NCBI RefSeq assembly: GCF_019668465.1
Contig: NZ_AP024828.1
Span: 1,736,001 to 1,800,000, forward strand
From: Mycobacterium senriense
Lineage (GTDB): Bacteria > Actinomycetota > Actinomycetes > Mycobacteriales > Mycobacteriaceae
DNA: 64,000 nucleotides
Direction of reading: 5' to 3'
Shown: positions 1-8,983 of the stretch, in pieces
Position numbering within the stretch: position 1 is the stretch's first letter
Layout: the number at the start of each line of letters is the position of its first letter
Position numbers and translations under genes: made by a program
The notes under the pieces: generated by a model
What the model was told of the DNA's origin: nothing
Seen by the model: the letters and a program-made list of their open reading frames with translations, nothing else
The model's database searches: none

Positions 1-2
1 GC

Positions 3-404
3 CGGAGGTGGAGCGACGGCCTGGACCGCACCGGCGACACGATGAACACGATCGAAATCTATTGGTCAGGAATCGGGCTCAGCTACAACGGCGAACACGT
101 CCGCGACGGAATCCGAGTCATCTCCATCTGCGCGACACCGGTGGACGACACCAGATCCGACATCTTCGCCGGCTACTGGATCAGCGAGGAAACGTCAGAA
201 GGCCCGGGTGATTTCGAGGCGCGTCTGGCCGCAGCGAAACTCGCCCTGCCCGACGACATCCGGATCTGGGAGCACCAGAAGTACCTCGAACCTCCGGGTC
301 TGGCGACCTCGGAGGCGGCAGGCTTTCGCGCGCTGCGTCGGTGGGCGAGCGGGTTCTATCCCGAACCGGAGGCCGCCACCGAGCCGGTCACGCATGGTGT
401 CTGA
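3..404 (+). CDS. Rieske-type oxygenase, C-terminal fragment (cut by left edge)
   Basis: The reading frame is open from the window edge and ends at TGA 402-404, leaving 133 residues of a longer protein. The end reads LPDDIRIWEHQKYLEPPGLA followed by GFRALRRWASGFYPEPE, which resembles the C-terminus of Rieske [2Fe-2S] non-haem iron oxygenases (an IW-x-Q-x-Y segment, then an R-x-W-x-x-x-FYP tail). The iron-sulfur and catalytic iron ligands would lie upstream, outside the window, so the assignment rests on this C-terminal pattern alone. Its stop overlaps the start of the TetR gene by 11 bp, which suggests translational coupling and one transcript. It would act as a hydroxylase in the same catabolic setting. 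An internal ATG at 42 is not a likely true start because coding sequence continues upstream without a stop. Confidence 0.6.
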   Translation, partial: RRWSDGLDRTGDTMNTIEIYWSGIGLSYNGEHVRDGIRVISICATPVDDTRSDIFAGYWISEETSEGPGDFEARLAAAKLALPDDIRIWEHQKYLEPPGLATSEAAGFRALRRWASGFYPEPEAATEPVTHGV

Positions 405-1005
405 GGGCTCGCCCCCGCCGGTAACACGCAAGTCCGACCGCACCCGAGAGTCAATCCTGGACGCTGCGCGGACCGCGTTTGCGCGCAAGGGTTTCTCGGG
501 CGTCACCATCAAGGACATCACTGACCTCGCGCCGGTCACCCGGGCGAACTTCTACTATTACTTCTCCGACAAGACCGAGCTTTTCATCGAGCTCGGCACC
601 GACACCTACCACGAAGCGCTGGCGGTTGTCGAGGGTTTCATGGAGCAGGAGAGCCCGCCCAGCCGGGAGGATGTCGAGGCCTGGGTTGCCCGCTACTTCG
701 ACTACCTCGACCGCAACGGTGCGTTCGTCATCCGCTCCACCGAGGACATGCCTCCCGATCGCAAATTCCGTGCCGCGGTCGCCCGCTCGCACCGTCGAAC
801 CGCCGCCGCGCTCGGTGAGGGCATCGCAAAGATGGCGCCGACACCGCCCGACCATGACCCCGTGGCTACCGGGCTGGTGATTATGGCGATGCTCGAACGC
901 TCATGGCTGATGGTTCGCCACAACGAGGTCCCGTCGACGACGCGGCAAGCGGTGCTCATGGCGGCCACCGAGATGCTGTGGCGAACGGTCAACGGTCAGA
1001 CCTGA
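394..1005 (+). CDS. TetR/AcrR-family transcriptional regulator
   Basis: A 203-residue protein with an N-terminal TetR helix-turn-helix at about residues 12-63 (recognition-helix region VTRANFYYYFSDKTELF) and a helical ligand-binding domain. I chose ATG 394, which overlaps the upstream Rieske gene, rather than the much longer in-frame extension because homology begins just before the HTH. It resembles the TetR at 39699-40310: both carry a YFDY-[LM]-D-x-x-GAFV segment at the start of the ligand domain. The gene ends convergently with, and overlaps by 17 bp, the isochorismatase-like gene. A likely role is control of the adjacent oxygenase or of the FadD promoter at 1607-1714; that is inference. 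Confidence 0.85.
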   Translation: MVSEGSPPPVTRKSDRTRESILDAARTAFARKGFSGVTIKDITDLAPVTRANFYYYFSDKTELFIELGTDTYHEALAVVEGFMEQESPPSREDVEAWVARYFDYLDRNGAFVIRSTEDMPPDRKFRAAVARSHRRTAAALGEGIAKMAPTPPDHDPVATGLVIMAMLERSWLMVRHNEVPSTTRQAVLMAATEMLWRTVNGQT

Positions 1006-1606
1006 CCGATGTCCATTCGTCGATGAGCTTATCGACCGTGGTCAGCCGACCCAGCACGGCAATAGTGTTGTCCAGCACCTGTTCTGCATAGTCCTTGGGG
1101 GTGCCGCCGACGGCGTCGCGCGGGACGACGAGGTCGAAACCGGCCTGCGTAACATGCCCGGCAGCATGGGTGATCGCCAGATTCAGCGAAACGCCGGCAA
1201 GGACGATGGTGCTCACACCGAAGCCTTTGAGCACGGGCAGTAGTTCGGAATCGAGCGTTGGGAAAAGGCCGTGGTGGCGCGGTAACACCACATCGGTGGG
1301 TGCCAGTAGCTCGGGAAGCACTGTAGTGGAGGCGGTTCCGGGGGCCCAGTGAGCGGTTGCGGGGCCCAGGGCCCGCCAGATGCGCGCCGCCCCGGTCGGC
1401 CGGCCGCCGAGGTTGCCCTCGTAGGTCGCGTGCACAACCCGCGCGCCGAACTGGCGGGCGGAATCGAGAAGTCGGCGCACACAGGAGACGAGTTCAGAGC
1501 TGTCGGCGGCCAAAGCGGGCAAGACGGACTCGGGGCCCAGCACACCGTTCTGGCATTCCACACAGACAACGGCCGTGGTCTCAGGATCCCATAGTGTCGA
1601 AGCCAT
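989..1606 (-). CDS. isochorismatase/cysteine-hydrolase-fold protein lacking the usual catalytic residues
   Basis: A 205-residue protein with the isochorismatase-like fold: N-terminal AVVCVECQNGVLG (family: Asp then QN), a central VVLPRHHGLFPTLDSEL, and GVSLNLAITHAAG with AGFDLVVPRDA. Family members normally use an Asp-Lys-Cys triad. Aligned by eye, the Asp is Glu17, the Lys position in the HHG segment is not Lys, and the nucleophilic Cys after the GV-x-x-N motif is Ala. Similar cysteine-less proteins occur in actinobacteria, so this is probably a genuine subfamily rather than a decayed gene. It is divergent from the FadD gene across 108 bp. Substrate unknown; hydrolase activity is doubtful. 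Confidence 0.75.
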   Translation of the reverse strand: MASTLWDPETTAVVCVECQNGVLGPESVLPALAADSSELVSCVRRLLDSARQFGARVVHATYEGNLGGRPTGAARIWRALGPATAHWAPGTASTTVLPELLAPTDVVLPRHHGLFPTLDSELLPVLKGFGVSTIVLAGVSLNLAITHAAGHVTQAGFDLVVPRDAVGGTPKDYAEQVLDNTIAVLGRLTTVDKLIDEWTSVRSDR

Positions 1607-1627
1607 CCCTGCACCCTAGTCCATTTT

Positions 1628-1708
1628 TTGACACCTGTGACGAAAAATTCGGTAGATCCCTTACAAAATATGGAGTTTCGCCTTCTTCACCTCGGAAGAC
1701 TCTAAAGT
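1628..1708 (+). promoter_or_regulatory. promoter region with imperfect TTGACAC/GTG dyad and candidate leaderless -10
   Basis: TTGACACCTGTGACGA at 1628-1643 matches 13 of 16 positions of the core of the perfect palindrome at 39598-39625, so it may bind a related TetR protein. Further down, TAAAGT (1703-1708) fits a mycobacterial TANNNT -10 element and lies six bases before ATG 1715. That spacing predicts transcription starting at or next to the A of the start codon, i.e. a leaderless fadD mRNA, and no Shine-Dalgarno sequence is visible. Confidence 0.4.
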
Positions 1709-1714
1709 GAAATC

Positions 1715-3241
1715 ATGGAGATCCGCGATCACATCTCATCCGGTAAACCTGCCCTGGTCCTCGCTCGGACTGGCACGATGATCGACTTCGCCGAGCTGGA
1801 AAAGCGTGCCAACCGGCTGGCTCACTTCTGGTATGCCGCCGGACTTCGCGAGGGCGACACGGTTGCGGCAGTACTCGAGAACAATGAACACGTCCATGCC
1901 GTGATGTGGGCGGCGCGCCGAAGCGGTCTGTACTACGCGTTGATCAACACTCACCTGACGGCCGCCGAGGCCGCCTACATCGTCGACAACAGTTCAGCAA
2001 AGGCGCTGATCGGGTCACGCGCGACTCGCGACGTCTGCGAAGGCCTTGCCCAGCATTCCCCCGGCGGGTTACCTGAGCTGCTGCTGATCGCCGACGACGA
2101 TCTGGACGGATGGTACCGCTACCCGGAATGTGTTGCCGACCAACCCGAGACGCCGATCCCCGACGAAAGTGAAGGCGATCTGCTGCAGTACTCGTCGGGA
2201 ACCACTGGCAGACCCAAAGGGATCCGCCGTGAGCTTCCGCATCTACCACCAAGCGAAGCACCCAACATCCTGATGCCGTTGATGAATGCCGTCGGAATCA
2301 CCAGCGATTCGGTGTATCTGAGCCCGGCGCCGCTGTACCACACCGCGCCGTCATTCTGGTCGATGGTGGTGCAGTCGCTGGGCGGCACCACCGTCGTGAT
2401 GGAGAAGTTCGACCCGGAACACGCGCTCGAGTGCATCCAGCGCTACGGCATCACTCATGGCCAATTCGTCCCGGCGATGTTCGTGCGGATGCTCAAACTG
2501 CCCGAAGCGGTGCGCATGTCCTACGACGTTTCCAGCCTGCAGCGGGTGGTGCATGCGGCCGCGCCATGCCCGGTGGACATCAAGAAACAGATGATCGCGT
2601 GGTGGGGACCGATCATCGACGAGTACTACGCCGCTTCGGAAGCGGTGGGAGCCTCATTCATCCGCGCCCAGGACTGGCTTACCCACCCCGGCTCGGTCGG
2701 CCGACCCTTGGTTGGGGTCCCCCACATCCTCGACGAGAGCGGCCATGAGCTACCGCCCGGTGTGCCCGGCGAGATCTATTACGAGGGAGGGCATTCGTTC
2801 CAGTACCTCAAAGACGATGCGAAGACGGCGGCGGCCCACGATCCGCACGGCTGGGTGACCGTCGGCGACATCGGCTATCTCGACGTGGATGGCTACCTCT
2901 ATCTCACTGATCGCCGTCATCACATGATCATTTCGGGTGGGGTGAACATCTACCCGCAAGAAGCCGAAGACCTGCTGATCACCCATCCCAAGGTGCTCGA
3001 CGCCGCAGTCTTCGGTATTCCGGATGACGACATGGGTCAGGCCGTCAAAGGCGTGGTGCAGACGGTCGATCCGGCTGATGCCAACGACGGCTTCGCGGCA
3101 GAGTTATTGGAGTGGCTGCGAAACCGGTTGGCGCACTACAAGTGCCCACGTTCGCTGTCGTTCGAGGCGCAGCTGCCCCGGACTGACACCGGCAAGCTGT
3201 ACAAGCAGCAGCTCGTCGGCAAGTATTCGGCGAAGGGATAG
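1715..3241 (+). CDS. acyl-CoA synthetase (FadD-type, adenylate-forming)
   Basis: A 508-residue class I adenylate-forming enzyme that would activate a carboxylic acid to its acyl-CoA through an acyl-AMP intermediate. The P-loop YSSGTTGRPKG lies near residue 157, the acceptor/adenine region EYYAASEAVGASF in the middle, the hinge and A8 loop MIISGGVNIYPQE near residue 400, and the C-terminal catalytic Lys in TDTGKLYKQQ near residue 492. Length is normal for the family. It faces the P450 gene tail to tail with only 4 bp between stops. Substrate is unknown; the presence of six FadD genes in the window suggests several different acids or successive pathway intermediates. Confidence 0.9.
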   Translation: MEIRDHISSGKPALVLARTGTMIDFAELEKRANRLAHFWYAAGLREGDTVAAVLENNEHVHAVMWAARRSGLYYALINTHLTAAEAAYIVDNSSAKALIGSRATRDVCEGLAQHSPGGLPELLLIADDDLDGWYRYPECVADQPETPIPDESEGDLLQYSSGTTGRPKGIRRELPHLPPSEAPNILMPLMNAVGITSDSVYLSPAPLYHTAPSFWSMVVQSLGGTTVVMEKFDPEHALECIQRYGITHGQFVPAMFVRMLKLPEAVRMSYDVSSLQRVVHAAAPCPVDIKKQMIAWWGPIIDEYYAASEAVGASFIRAQDWLTHPGSVGRPLVGVPHILDESGHELPPGVPGEIYYEGGHSFQYLKDDAKTAAAHDPHGWVTVGDIGYLDVDGYLYLTDRRHHMIISGGVNIYPQEAEDLLITHPKVLDAAVFGIPDDDMGQAVKGVVQTVDPADANDGFAAELLEWLRNRLAHYKCPRSLSFEAQLPRTDTGKLYKQQLVGKYSAKG

Positions 3242-3245
3242 GTGA

Positions 3246-4418
<1,173 letters not shown>

Positions 4419-5216
4419 TTAGAACGCCGACCGATGTAAGCCACCGTCGACTTCGATCCAACTACCGGTGAGGTAGCCGGCAGGTTCTGAGCAAAGATAG
4501 GCGATGAGCGAGGCAATCTCGCTCGGTTTGCCCATTCGCGCTGCCGGCACACGAGCTTCGCGCAGCATGAACTCACGTCGCTCCTGATCGGTGCTCGCGC
4601 CGAGGTGCTGCTCCAGGTAGGCCAGCGCGTTCTCAGTCTCAATCCAGCCGGGCGCGACGGTGTTGATCGTGATGCCGAACTGGGCGTACTCGTCGGAGAC
4701 CGTCTTGAGCAGGCCGATCGTCGACGGCCGACTGGTGTTGGCCACCGCGTGGTGGATGTTGCCCGCCGGCTCCTTGGCGGTGGCGGAGCCGATGTGCACG
4801 AATCGGCCCCAGCCCGCGTCCCGCATTGCCGGCAGAACCGCTCGCAAGAGCAGGATCTGGCTCATCGTGTGCACTTCGAAGGACTCACGGTAGACGTTCA
4901 CATCGGTGATATCGGCGAAATCGCCGGGCCGCTGGTACTTGGCCTGCCCGACAACGATCAGCGGCGCCCCGTGCTGGGCCGCAATCTCGCGGACGGCGTC
5001 GGTGAGCTGCCCGCCGTCGGCCACGTCGGCAGTGACACCGATGGCAGTGCCCCCTTCAGTGCGGATCGCGTCGACCGCGGCGTCGACATCGGTCTTAGTC
5101 CGCGCCAGTATCGCAACCCGCGCACCTTCCGCGGCAAGCAGTTTGGCGACCTCGAAGCCGATTCCCTTGCTCCCGCCGACGACCAGCGCCGATCGACCGT
5201 CGATTCCGTAATGCAT
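4419..5216 (-). CDS. SDR-family protein with atypical active site
   Basis: A 265-residue Rossmann-fold SDR with the cofactor motif GGSKGIG near residue 14 and C-terminal SWIEVDGG typical of classical SDRs. The catalytic YxxxK is not present: the aligned stretch is ANTSR, so Tyr becomes Ala and Lys becomes Arg. The NNAG motif is also replaced (VVGQA). The Ser position in HIGSATAK is kept. Related SDR-like proteins with an Asn-x-x-Arg type motif exist, so it may bind a CoA ester or NAD without classical oxidoreductase chemistry. It sits between the P450 and a mycofactocin-type SDR, 12 bp from the latter, in one operon. Confidence 0.8.
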   Translation of the reverse strand: MHYGIDGRSALVVGGSKGIGFEVAKLLAAEGARVAILARTKTDVDAAVDAIRTEGGTAIGVTADVADGGQLTDAVREIAAQHGAPLIVVGQAKYQRPGDFADITDVNVYRESFEVHTMSQILLLRAVLPAMRDAGWGRFVHIGSATAKEPAGNIHHAVANTSRPSTIGLLKTVSDEYAQFGITINTVAPGWIETENALAYLEQHLGASTDQERREFMLREARVPAARMGKPSEIASLIAYLCSEPAGYLTGSWIEVDGGLHRSAF

Positions 5217-5228
5217 CCGGTGCGCCGA

Positions 5229-6059
5229 CTAGCCTCGCCGCACGTCCATGCCGGCGTCTACCTTGAGCATGCTTCCGGTGAACGAACGGCCCGCGTCGCT
5301 GATCAAAAAGAGGATCGTGTTGCTGACGTCGCGTGGCTCGATCAGCGCCAAGTCGGGCAGCGCGGTCTGGACCGCATTGACCATACGAGGGTTGTCCTCG
5401 ATCACCTTGAACAGCGCCGGGTTGTCAGTGATCATCGGGGTCGCGCAATTCGTCGGCGCCACCGCATTGACGCGAATACGGTCGGGGGCAAGCATGGCCG
5501 CATACGCGCGGACCAGGCCGACGACGGCGACTTTGGACATCAAGTAGGCATCGCTGCCGCCACGGCCGTCGGTGAGATCCAGTAGGGCGATCATCGAACT
5601 CGTCGCGATCAGATTGCCACCCTTGCCACGTTCCTTCATGTGGGGGATCGCCACCTGGAAGGCGTTCCACACCCCGATGAGCATGATGTCGAGCCCTAAC
5701 CTCAGCGCCTCCGACGCGTCGCGCTCATCGGCGTTGGTGAGCACGACCCCGGCATTGGCGAGCACCGTGTCCACGTGGCCGAACTCGGTGACACCCGCGT
5801 CGAACGCCTCCTGCAGGGCAGCCTTGTCGCGGACGTCCGCCTTGCGGGTCAGCATCTTCCTGCCGGTCTTCTCCACCAGGCGGGCCGTCTCCTCGAGATC
5901 ATCTTCAGTGCCAAGTGCATAGGGCACGATGTCGAGGTTCTCGCAGATGTCGACGCCGACGATGTCGGCACCTTGCTCGGCACACATCACCGCGTGCGAA
6001 CGGCCTTGCCCGCGAGCGGCTCCGGTGATGAAGACAACTCTGCCGTCCAGTGAACCCAT
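5229..6059 (-). CDS. mycofactocin-coupled SDR (alcohol dehydrogenase type)
   Basis: A 276-residue SDR. TGAARGQGRSHA replaces the usual TGxxxGIG, and it is followed by GVDICENLDIVPYALGTEDD and an extra segment before the TGRK stretch. That insertion marks the mycofactocin-associated SDR subfamily, whose tightly held NAD is re-oxidised by the redox peptide mycofactocin. NAGVV, the Ser motif SSMIALLD and the catalytic Tyr172/Lys176 pair (YLMSK) are intact. It leads the operon with the SDR at 4419 and the P450, which suggests it oxidises a secondary alcohol made by hydroxylation. No mycofactocin biosynthesis gene lies in the window. Confidence 0.88.
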   Translation of the reverse strand: MGSLDGRVVFITGAARGQGRSHAVMCAEQGADIVGVDICENLDIVPYALGTEDDLEETARLVEKTGRKMLTRKADVRDKAALQEAFDAGVTEFGHVDTVLANAGVVLTNADERDASEALRLGLDIMLIGVWNAFQVAIPHMKERGKGGNLIATSSMIALLDLTDGRGGSDAYLMSKVAVVGLVRAYAAMLAPDRIRVNAVAPTNCATPMITDNPALFKVIEDNPRMVNAVQTALPDLALIEPRDVSNTILFLISDAGRSFTGSMLKVDAGMDVRRG

Positions 6060-6164
6060 ATCTTTAAGCCTCCAGTAGCTCTCGCTATCGGCCGCGCTCT
6101 GCGGGATGGCGAGGACGCGACGCAGTGACGTGCGCTACGTTACGCCGCGGAATTGGAATCATAC

Positions 6165-6180
6165 AACTATTTGGCTAATT
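6165..6180 (+). promoter_or_regulatory. candidate shared operator AACTATTTGGCTAATT (site D)
   Basis: This 16-mer lies in the 163-bp divergent gap between the mycofactocin SDR operon and the crotonase gene. It matches site A at 11050 in 13 of 16 positions and has dyad ends (AACTA and TAATT). Other copies lie at 18861, 22341 and 35286. I infer a regulator-binding site; the bound protein is unknown. Confidence 0.5.
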
Positions 6181-6222
6181 TGGTGGACGACGGAACACTC
6201 CGAGCTTTGGAAGGGATATCAC

Positions 6223-7050
6223 ATGTCCGACAGACCCAATGGCGGTCCGCGCCCACCCGACGGTGACTGGTTGGGGAGCCCCTACCTGAGGTTCGAACGT
6301 GAAGGTGCGTTTGCGATCTGCACCTTGGACCGCCCCGAGGCGCGGAATGCGATGACGCCCGCGATGTACTTCGGGATCCGTTACGCGGTGAGTCGCGTCA
6401 ATGCCGACCCCGACCTCGCGGGCCTGCTCATCACCGGCACCGGTGACGTCTTCGCGCCGGGCGGTGACCTGAGTCAGTCCGCCGAGGACAATTGGATGGA
6501 CTTCGCCGCAACCATGGGAATGGACGCGACGCCGTTCGACGTCTTGCGGCAGTCCCCGAAACCGGTTGTGGCGGCGGTCAACGGGCTGGCCCAGGGTGGC
6601 GGCCTGCAGATCGCCATGTGCAGCGATCTTGCGGTGGTCAGCGATCAGGCCACGTTCCGGGTGCCCGAGTTGTTCCGGGGGATTGCCGACACCTACTACA
6701 GCCAGGTGTTGGCGCGCCTGATCGGCCCGGTCCGCACCAAGGACCTGATGTTCACCGGCCGGACGCTCACTGCGCAGGAGGCCCTCGACTGGGGCATGGT
6801 GGCCAGGGTGGTTCCGCACGACGACCTGCTCGACGTCACCAAAGAACTTCTCGCCCAATGCTGTCGAACCGCCCCGGCCGCACGGGGTGTGGTGAAAGCC
6901 AGCCTGGACAACTACCTGGGGTTGTTCGACCGGATCGGGATGCAGACCAGCATGTTTGGCCCCGAGGCGCGCGAGGGCTTCCGCGCGTTCAAGCAGAAGA
7001 CCTCGCCGGACTGGGTGCACCCGAAACTTCGGGTGGAGGGCCGGTTGTAG
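6223..7050 (+). CDS. enoyl-CoA hydratase/isomerase family protein
   Basis: A 275-residue crotonase-fold protein. I chose ATG 6223 because GGAAGG at 6209-6214 precedes it by eight bases; an in-frame ATG at 6106 would add a non-homologous 39-residue leader running through the promoter. The oxyanion-hole segment FAPGGD and the NGLAQGGGLQIAM motif are present. The first catalytic Glu of hydratases (GGGxE) is Gln here, while the second is kept in VPELFRG. It may therefore be an isomerase or a specialised lyase rather than a classical hydratase. It is divergent from the mycofactocin SDR operon and shares candidate operator D with it. Confidence 0.85.
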   Translation: MSDRPNGGPRPPDGDWLGSPYLRFEREGAFAICTLDRPEARNAMTPAMYFGIRYAVSRVNADPDLAGLLITGTGDVFAPGGDLSQSAEDNWMDFAATMGMDATPFDVLRQSPKPVVAAVNGLAQGGGLQIAMCSDLAVVSDQATFRVPELFRGIADTYYSQVLARLIGPVRTKDLMFTGRTLTAQEALDWGMVARVVPHDDLLDVTKELLAQCCRTAPAARGVVKASLDNYLGLFDRIGMQTSMFGPEAREGFRAFKQKTSPDWVHPKLRVEGRL

Positions 7051-7065
7051 CGCGTCGCTACCGCT

Positions 7066-7094
7066 GGCGCGAGGCCGGCCCGTCCGCCCGCGCC
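7066..7094. terminator. possible bidirectional hairpin between convergent genes
   Basis: In the 46-bp gap between the crotonase stop and the SDR stop, GGCGCG at 7066-7071 pairs with CGCGCC at 7089-7094, and the loop contains the self-complementary GGCCGGCC. There is no T-tract, which is common for mycobacterial terminators but also makes the call uncertain in such GC-rich DNA. Confidence 0.3.
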
Positions 7095-7096
7095 GG

Positions 7097-7876
7097 TTAC
7101 TTCGGAGTGAAGCGCTGCGCGCCGTCTAGGCGCATCACCTCGCCGTTGACGTAGCCGTTGGACAGCAGAAACGTTGCTGCGTCGGCATACTCGGCAGGAG
7201 TGCCTAGTCGCTTGGGGAACGGAATGTTGGCAGCGAACTTGGCGATCGCCTCTTCGCCGACCGACTCCATGATCGGCGTCTTCATCGTTCCAGGTGCAAT
7301 GGTGTTGACTCGGATACCCGCCGAACTCAGATCACGGGCGGCAGCGATGGTCAGCCCGATGACACCGGCTTTTGCGGCGGCATAGGCAGTCTGCCCGATC
7401 TGCCCTTCGTAGCCCGCAATCGAGGCGGTGAGCACCAGCGCGCCCCGCTCGCCGCCATCGCGGGGTTCTGCGGTGGCCACGGCTGCAGCCACGAGTCGGG
7501 CCATGTTGTAGGTGCCATTGAGATAGAGATCGATCGTCTTGGTGAAGCCGCCGAAGTCCGCGGGGCTGCCGTCGCGCTGCACGATCCGTTGCGCCACACC
7601 GAAACCGCCGTGCGCGACGACCGCGTAGCGCAGCTGGCCGAGCTGGTTGGCCTGCTCGATCGCGCCGAGAACGCTGTCCTCACTCGTTACGTCGGTGCTC
7701 ACGAACAGCGCCCCACTGCCCAGCTCGTCGGCCAGCGCCTTGCCCTTGTCGGCGGCGAGATCGGCGATCACCACGCCGAGTCCGTCGGCATGGAGCCGAC
7801 GGACCGTCGCCTCGCCCAGGCCGCCCGCACCGCCGCTGACAATCGCCGACGCGCCTTCGAATTTCGCTACAGTCAC
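7097..7876 (-). CDS. SDR, 3-hydroxyacyl-CoA dehydrogenase type (HSD17B10-like)
   Basis: A 259-residue SDR with SGGAGGLGEAT as cofactor loop, Ser in LTASIAGYEG and the catalytic YAAAK near residue 165. The sequence pattern (ADLAADKGKALADELG, RVNTIAPGTMKTPIM, FPKRLGTPAEYA) is that of short-chain 3-hydroxy-2-methylacyl-CoA dehydrogenases, which oxidise beta-hydroxyacyl-CoA with NAD. GTG 7876 is chosen because AAGGAG ends five bases upstream; a TTG one codon earlier is too close. It follows the small ACAD gene by 9 bp and is the last gene of the operon descending from 11000. Confidence 0.85.
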   Translation of the reverse strand: MTVAKFEGASAIVSGGAGGLGEATVRRLHADGLGVVIADLAADKGKALADELGSGALFVSTDVTSEDSVLGAIEQANQLGQLRYAVVAHGGFGVAQRIVQRDGSPADFGGFTKTIDLYLNGTYNMARLVAAAVATAEPRDGGERGALVLTASIAGYEGQIGQTAYAAAKAGVIGLTIAAARDLSSAGIRVNTIAPGTMKTPIMESVGEEAIAKFAANIPFPKRLGTPAEYADAATFLLSNGYVNGEVMRLDGAQRFTPK

Positions 7877-7885
7877 CAATTCTCC

Positions 7886-8983
7886 TTAAATACCGTTGTT
7901 TTCCAGTTGAGCCGGATCGCCCGTCACCAAACTCCACGGATCGTCCGTGGCCAAGACCAGCCGACCGAGTCGCCGCGCGTAGTTCGCGGTCGTGCCGTAA
8001 TCTCCGGTCCAGCTCTGAGCGCGCATGGTGAACAGCCACAGCGGGTGCTCGCTGGTGACACCAATCGCGCCGTGCAGCTGATGGGCGACGCTGGTGACTG
8101 GGTCGACGGCGCGGCCGACCGCGACCTTCGCGACGGTGACGGTGTAGTCGGTGTGGGGGGAAGCGAAGCCGTGCTCAGCAGCGGCGGCGACAGCCAACTC
8201 CGCAGCAGCACGGGCTCTTTCGATTTCCCCGGCCATCCCGGCCAGTGACTGCTGCACGGACTGGAAGGCGCTGAGCGGACGGCCGAACTGGACGCGCTGG
8301 CGGGTGTGCTGCACCGACAGCGCTGCGGCCGCGTCCAGCACCCCGATGGTCTGCACACAGCGTGACCATGCGCCGCGCCGAGCCAGCTCGGCGCCGAGCG
8401 CCGGGTCCACGTCATGCAACTGGTCGGCCGGCACGTCGAACACGAGCGAATCGCGGGGTTCGCCCGCTAGGTTGTGACCTTCCCGCAGTTGGCCGGGGAT
8501 TACGTCGATGACACCGATCCGCAGGCCGGCGGGTGTGGTGACGGCCAGCAGGGCGGCGGCGCACGCTCGCGCCCACGGCACCGCGTCCGCGGTGCCGGTG
8601 ATCCGGTCGCCGTCGACTGCGCCATCGGCGACCGCAACGGTCAGCGGGCCGCTGGGTAGCTCGATTCCGACCTGCTGGCCGAGCCAGCCGGCGAGCGCGT
8701 CGGTTTCTGCCAACGGCACCGCACCGGCGTGGCGGGCCACGCCGTAGAGCGCAATGGCCAGCTCGTGCGGGCCGGCTCCCATGTCCGGCGTGCTGGTCAG
8801 CCTGGCCAGCCCGGTTTCCTCGAGGTTGCGCCAGAGCTCGGTGTCGATCTGGTCGGGGATGCCGCGATGGCCCAGACCGGCGTCGTAGGAGCGCCGCCCA
8901 AGGTCGTCGACCAGCTGACGCAGCTGCGTGTCGTCGTCCTTAGGCCCTGTCACGGCGAAAACCCCGCCAGCGAGGGCGCTCAT
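7886..8983 (-). CDS. acyl-CoA dehydrogenase-family protein, small (beta-like) subunit
   Basis: A 365-residue ACAD-fold protein. C-terminal features are clear: RQRVQFGRPLSAFQSVQ (FAD-contact Arg and Gln-Phe) and HGAIGVTSEHPLWLF, but the central EPGAGSD-type motif of the large subunit is absent. Such partners form alpha2beta2 heterotetramers in mycobacteria (ChsE-type FadE pairs), in which each half contributes to FAD binding. ATG 8983 gives an exact ATGA overlap with the upstream large subunit, so the two are co-translated. A longer in-frame start at 9067 would run into the neighbour and is not supported. Confidence 0.85.
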   Translation of the reverse strand: MSALAGGVFAVTGPKDDDTQLRQLVDDLGRRSYDAGLGHRGIPDQIDTELWRNLEETGLARLTSTPDMGAGPHELAIALYGVARHAGAVPLAETDALAGWLGQQVGIELPSGPLTVAVADGAVDGDRITGTADAVPWARACAAALLAVTTPAGLRIGVIDVIPGQLREGHNLAGEPRDSLVFDVPADQLHDVDPALGAELARRGAWSRCVQTIGVLDAAAALSVQHTRQRVQFGRPLSAFQSVQQSLAGMAGEIERARAAAELAVAAAAEHGFASPHTDYTVTVAKVAVGRAVDPVTSVAHQLHGAIGVTSEHPLWLFTMRAQSWTGDYGTTANYARRLGRLVLATDDPWSLVTGDPAQLENNGI

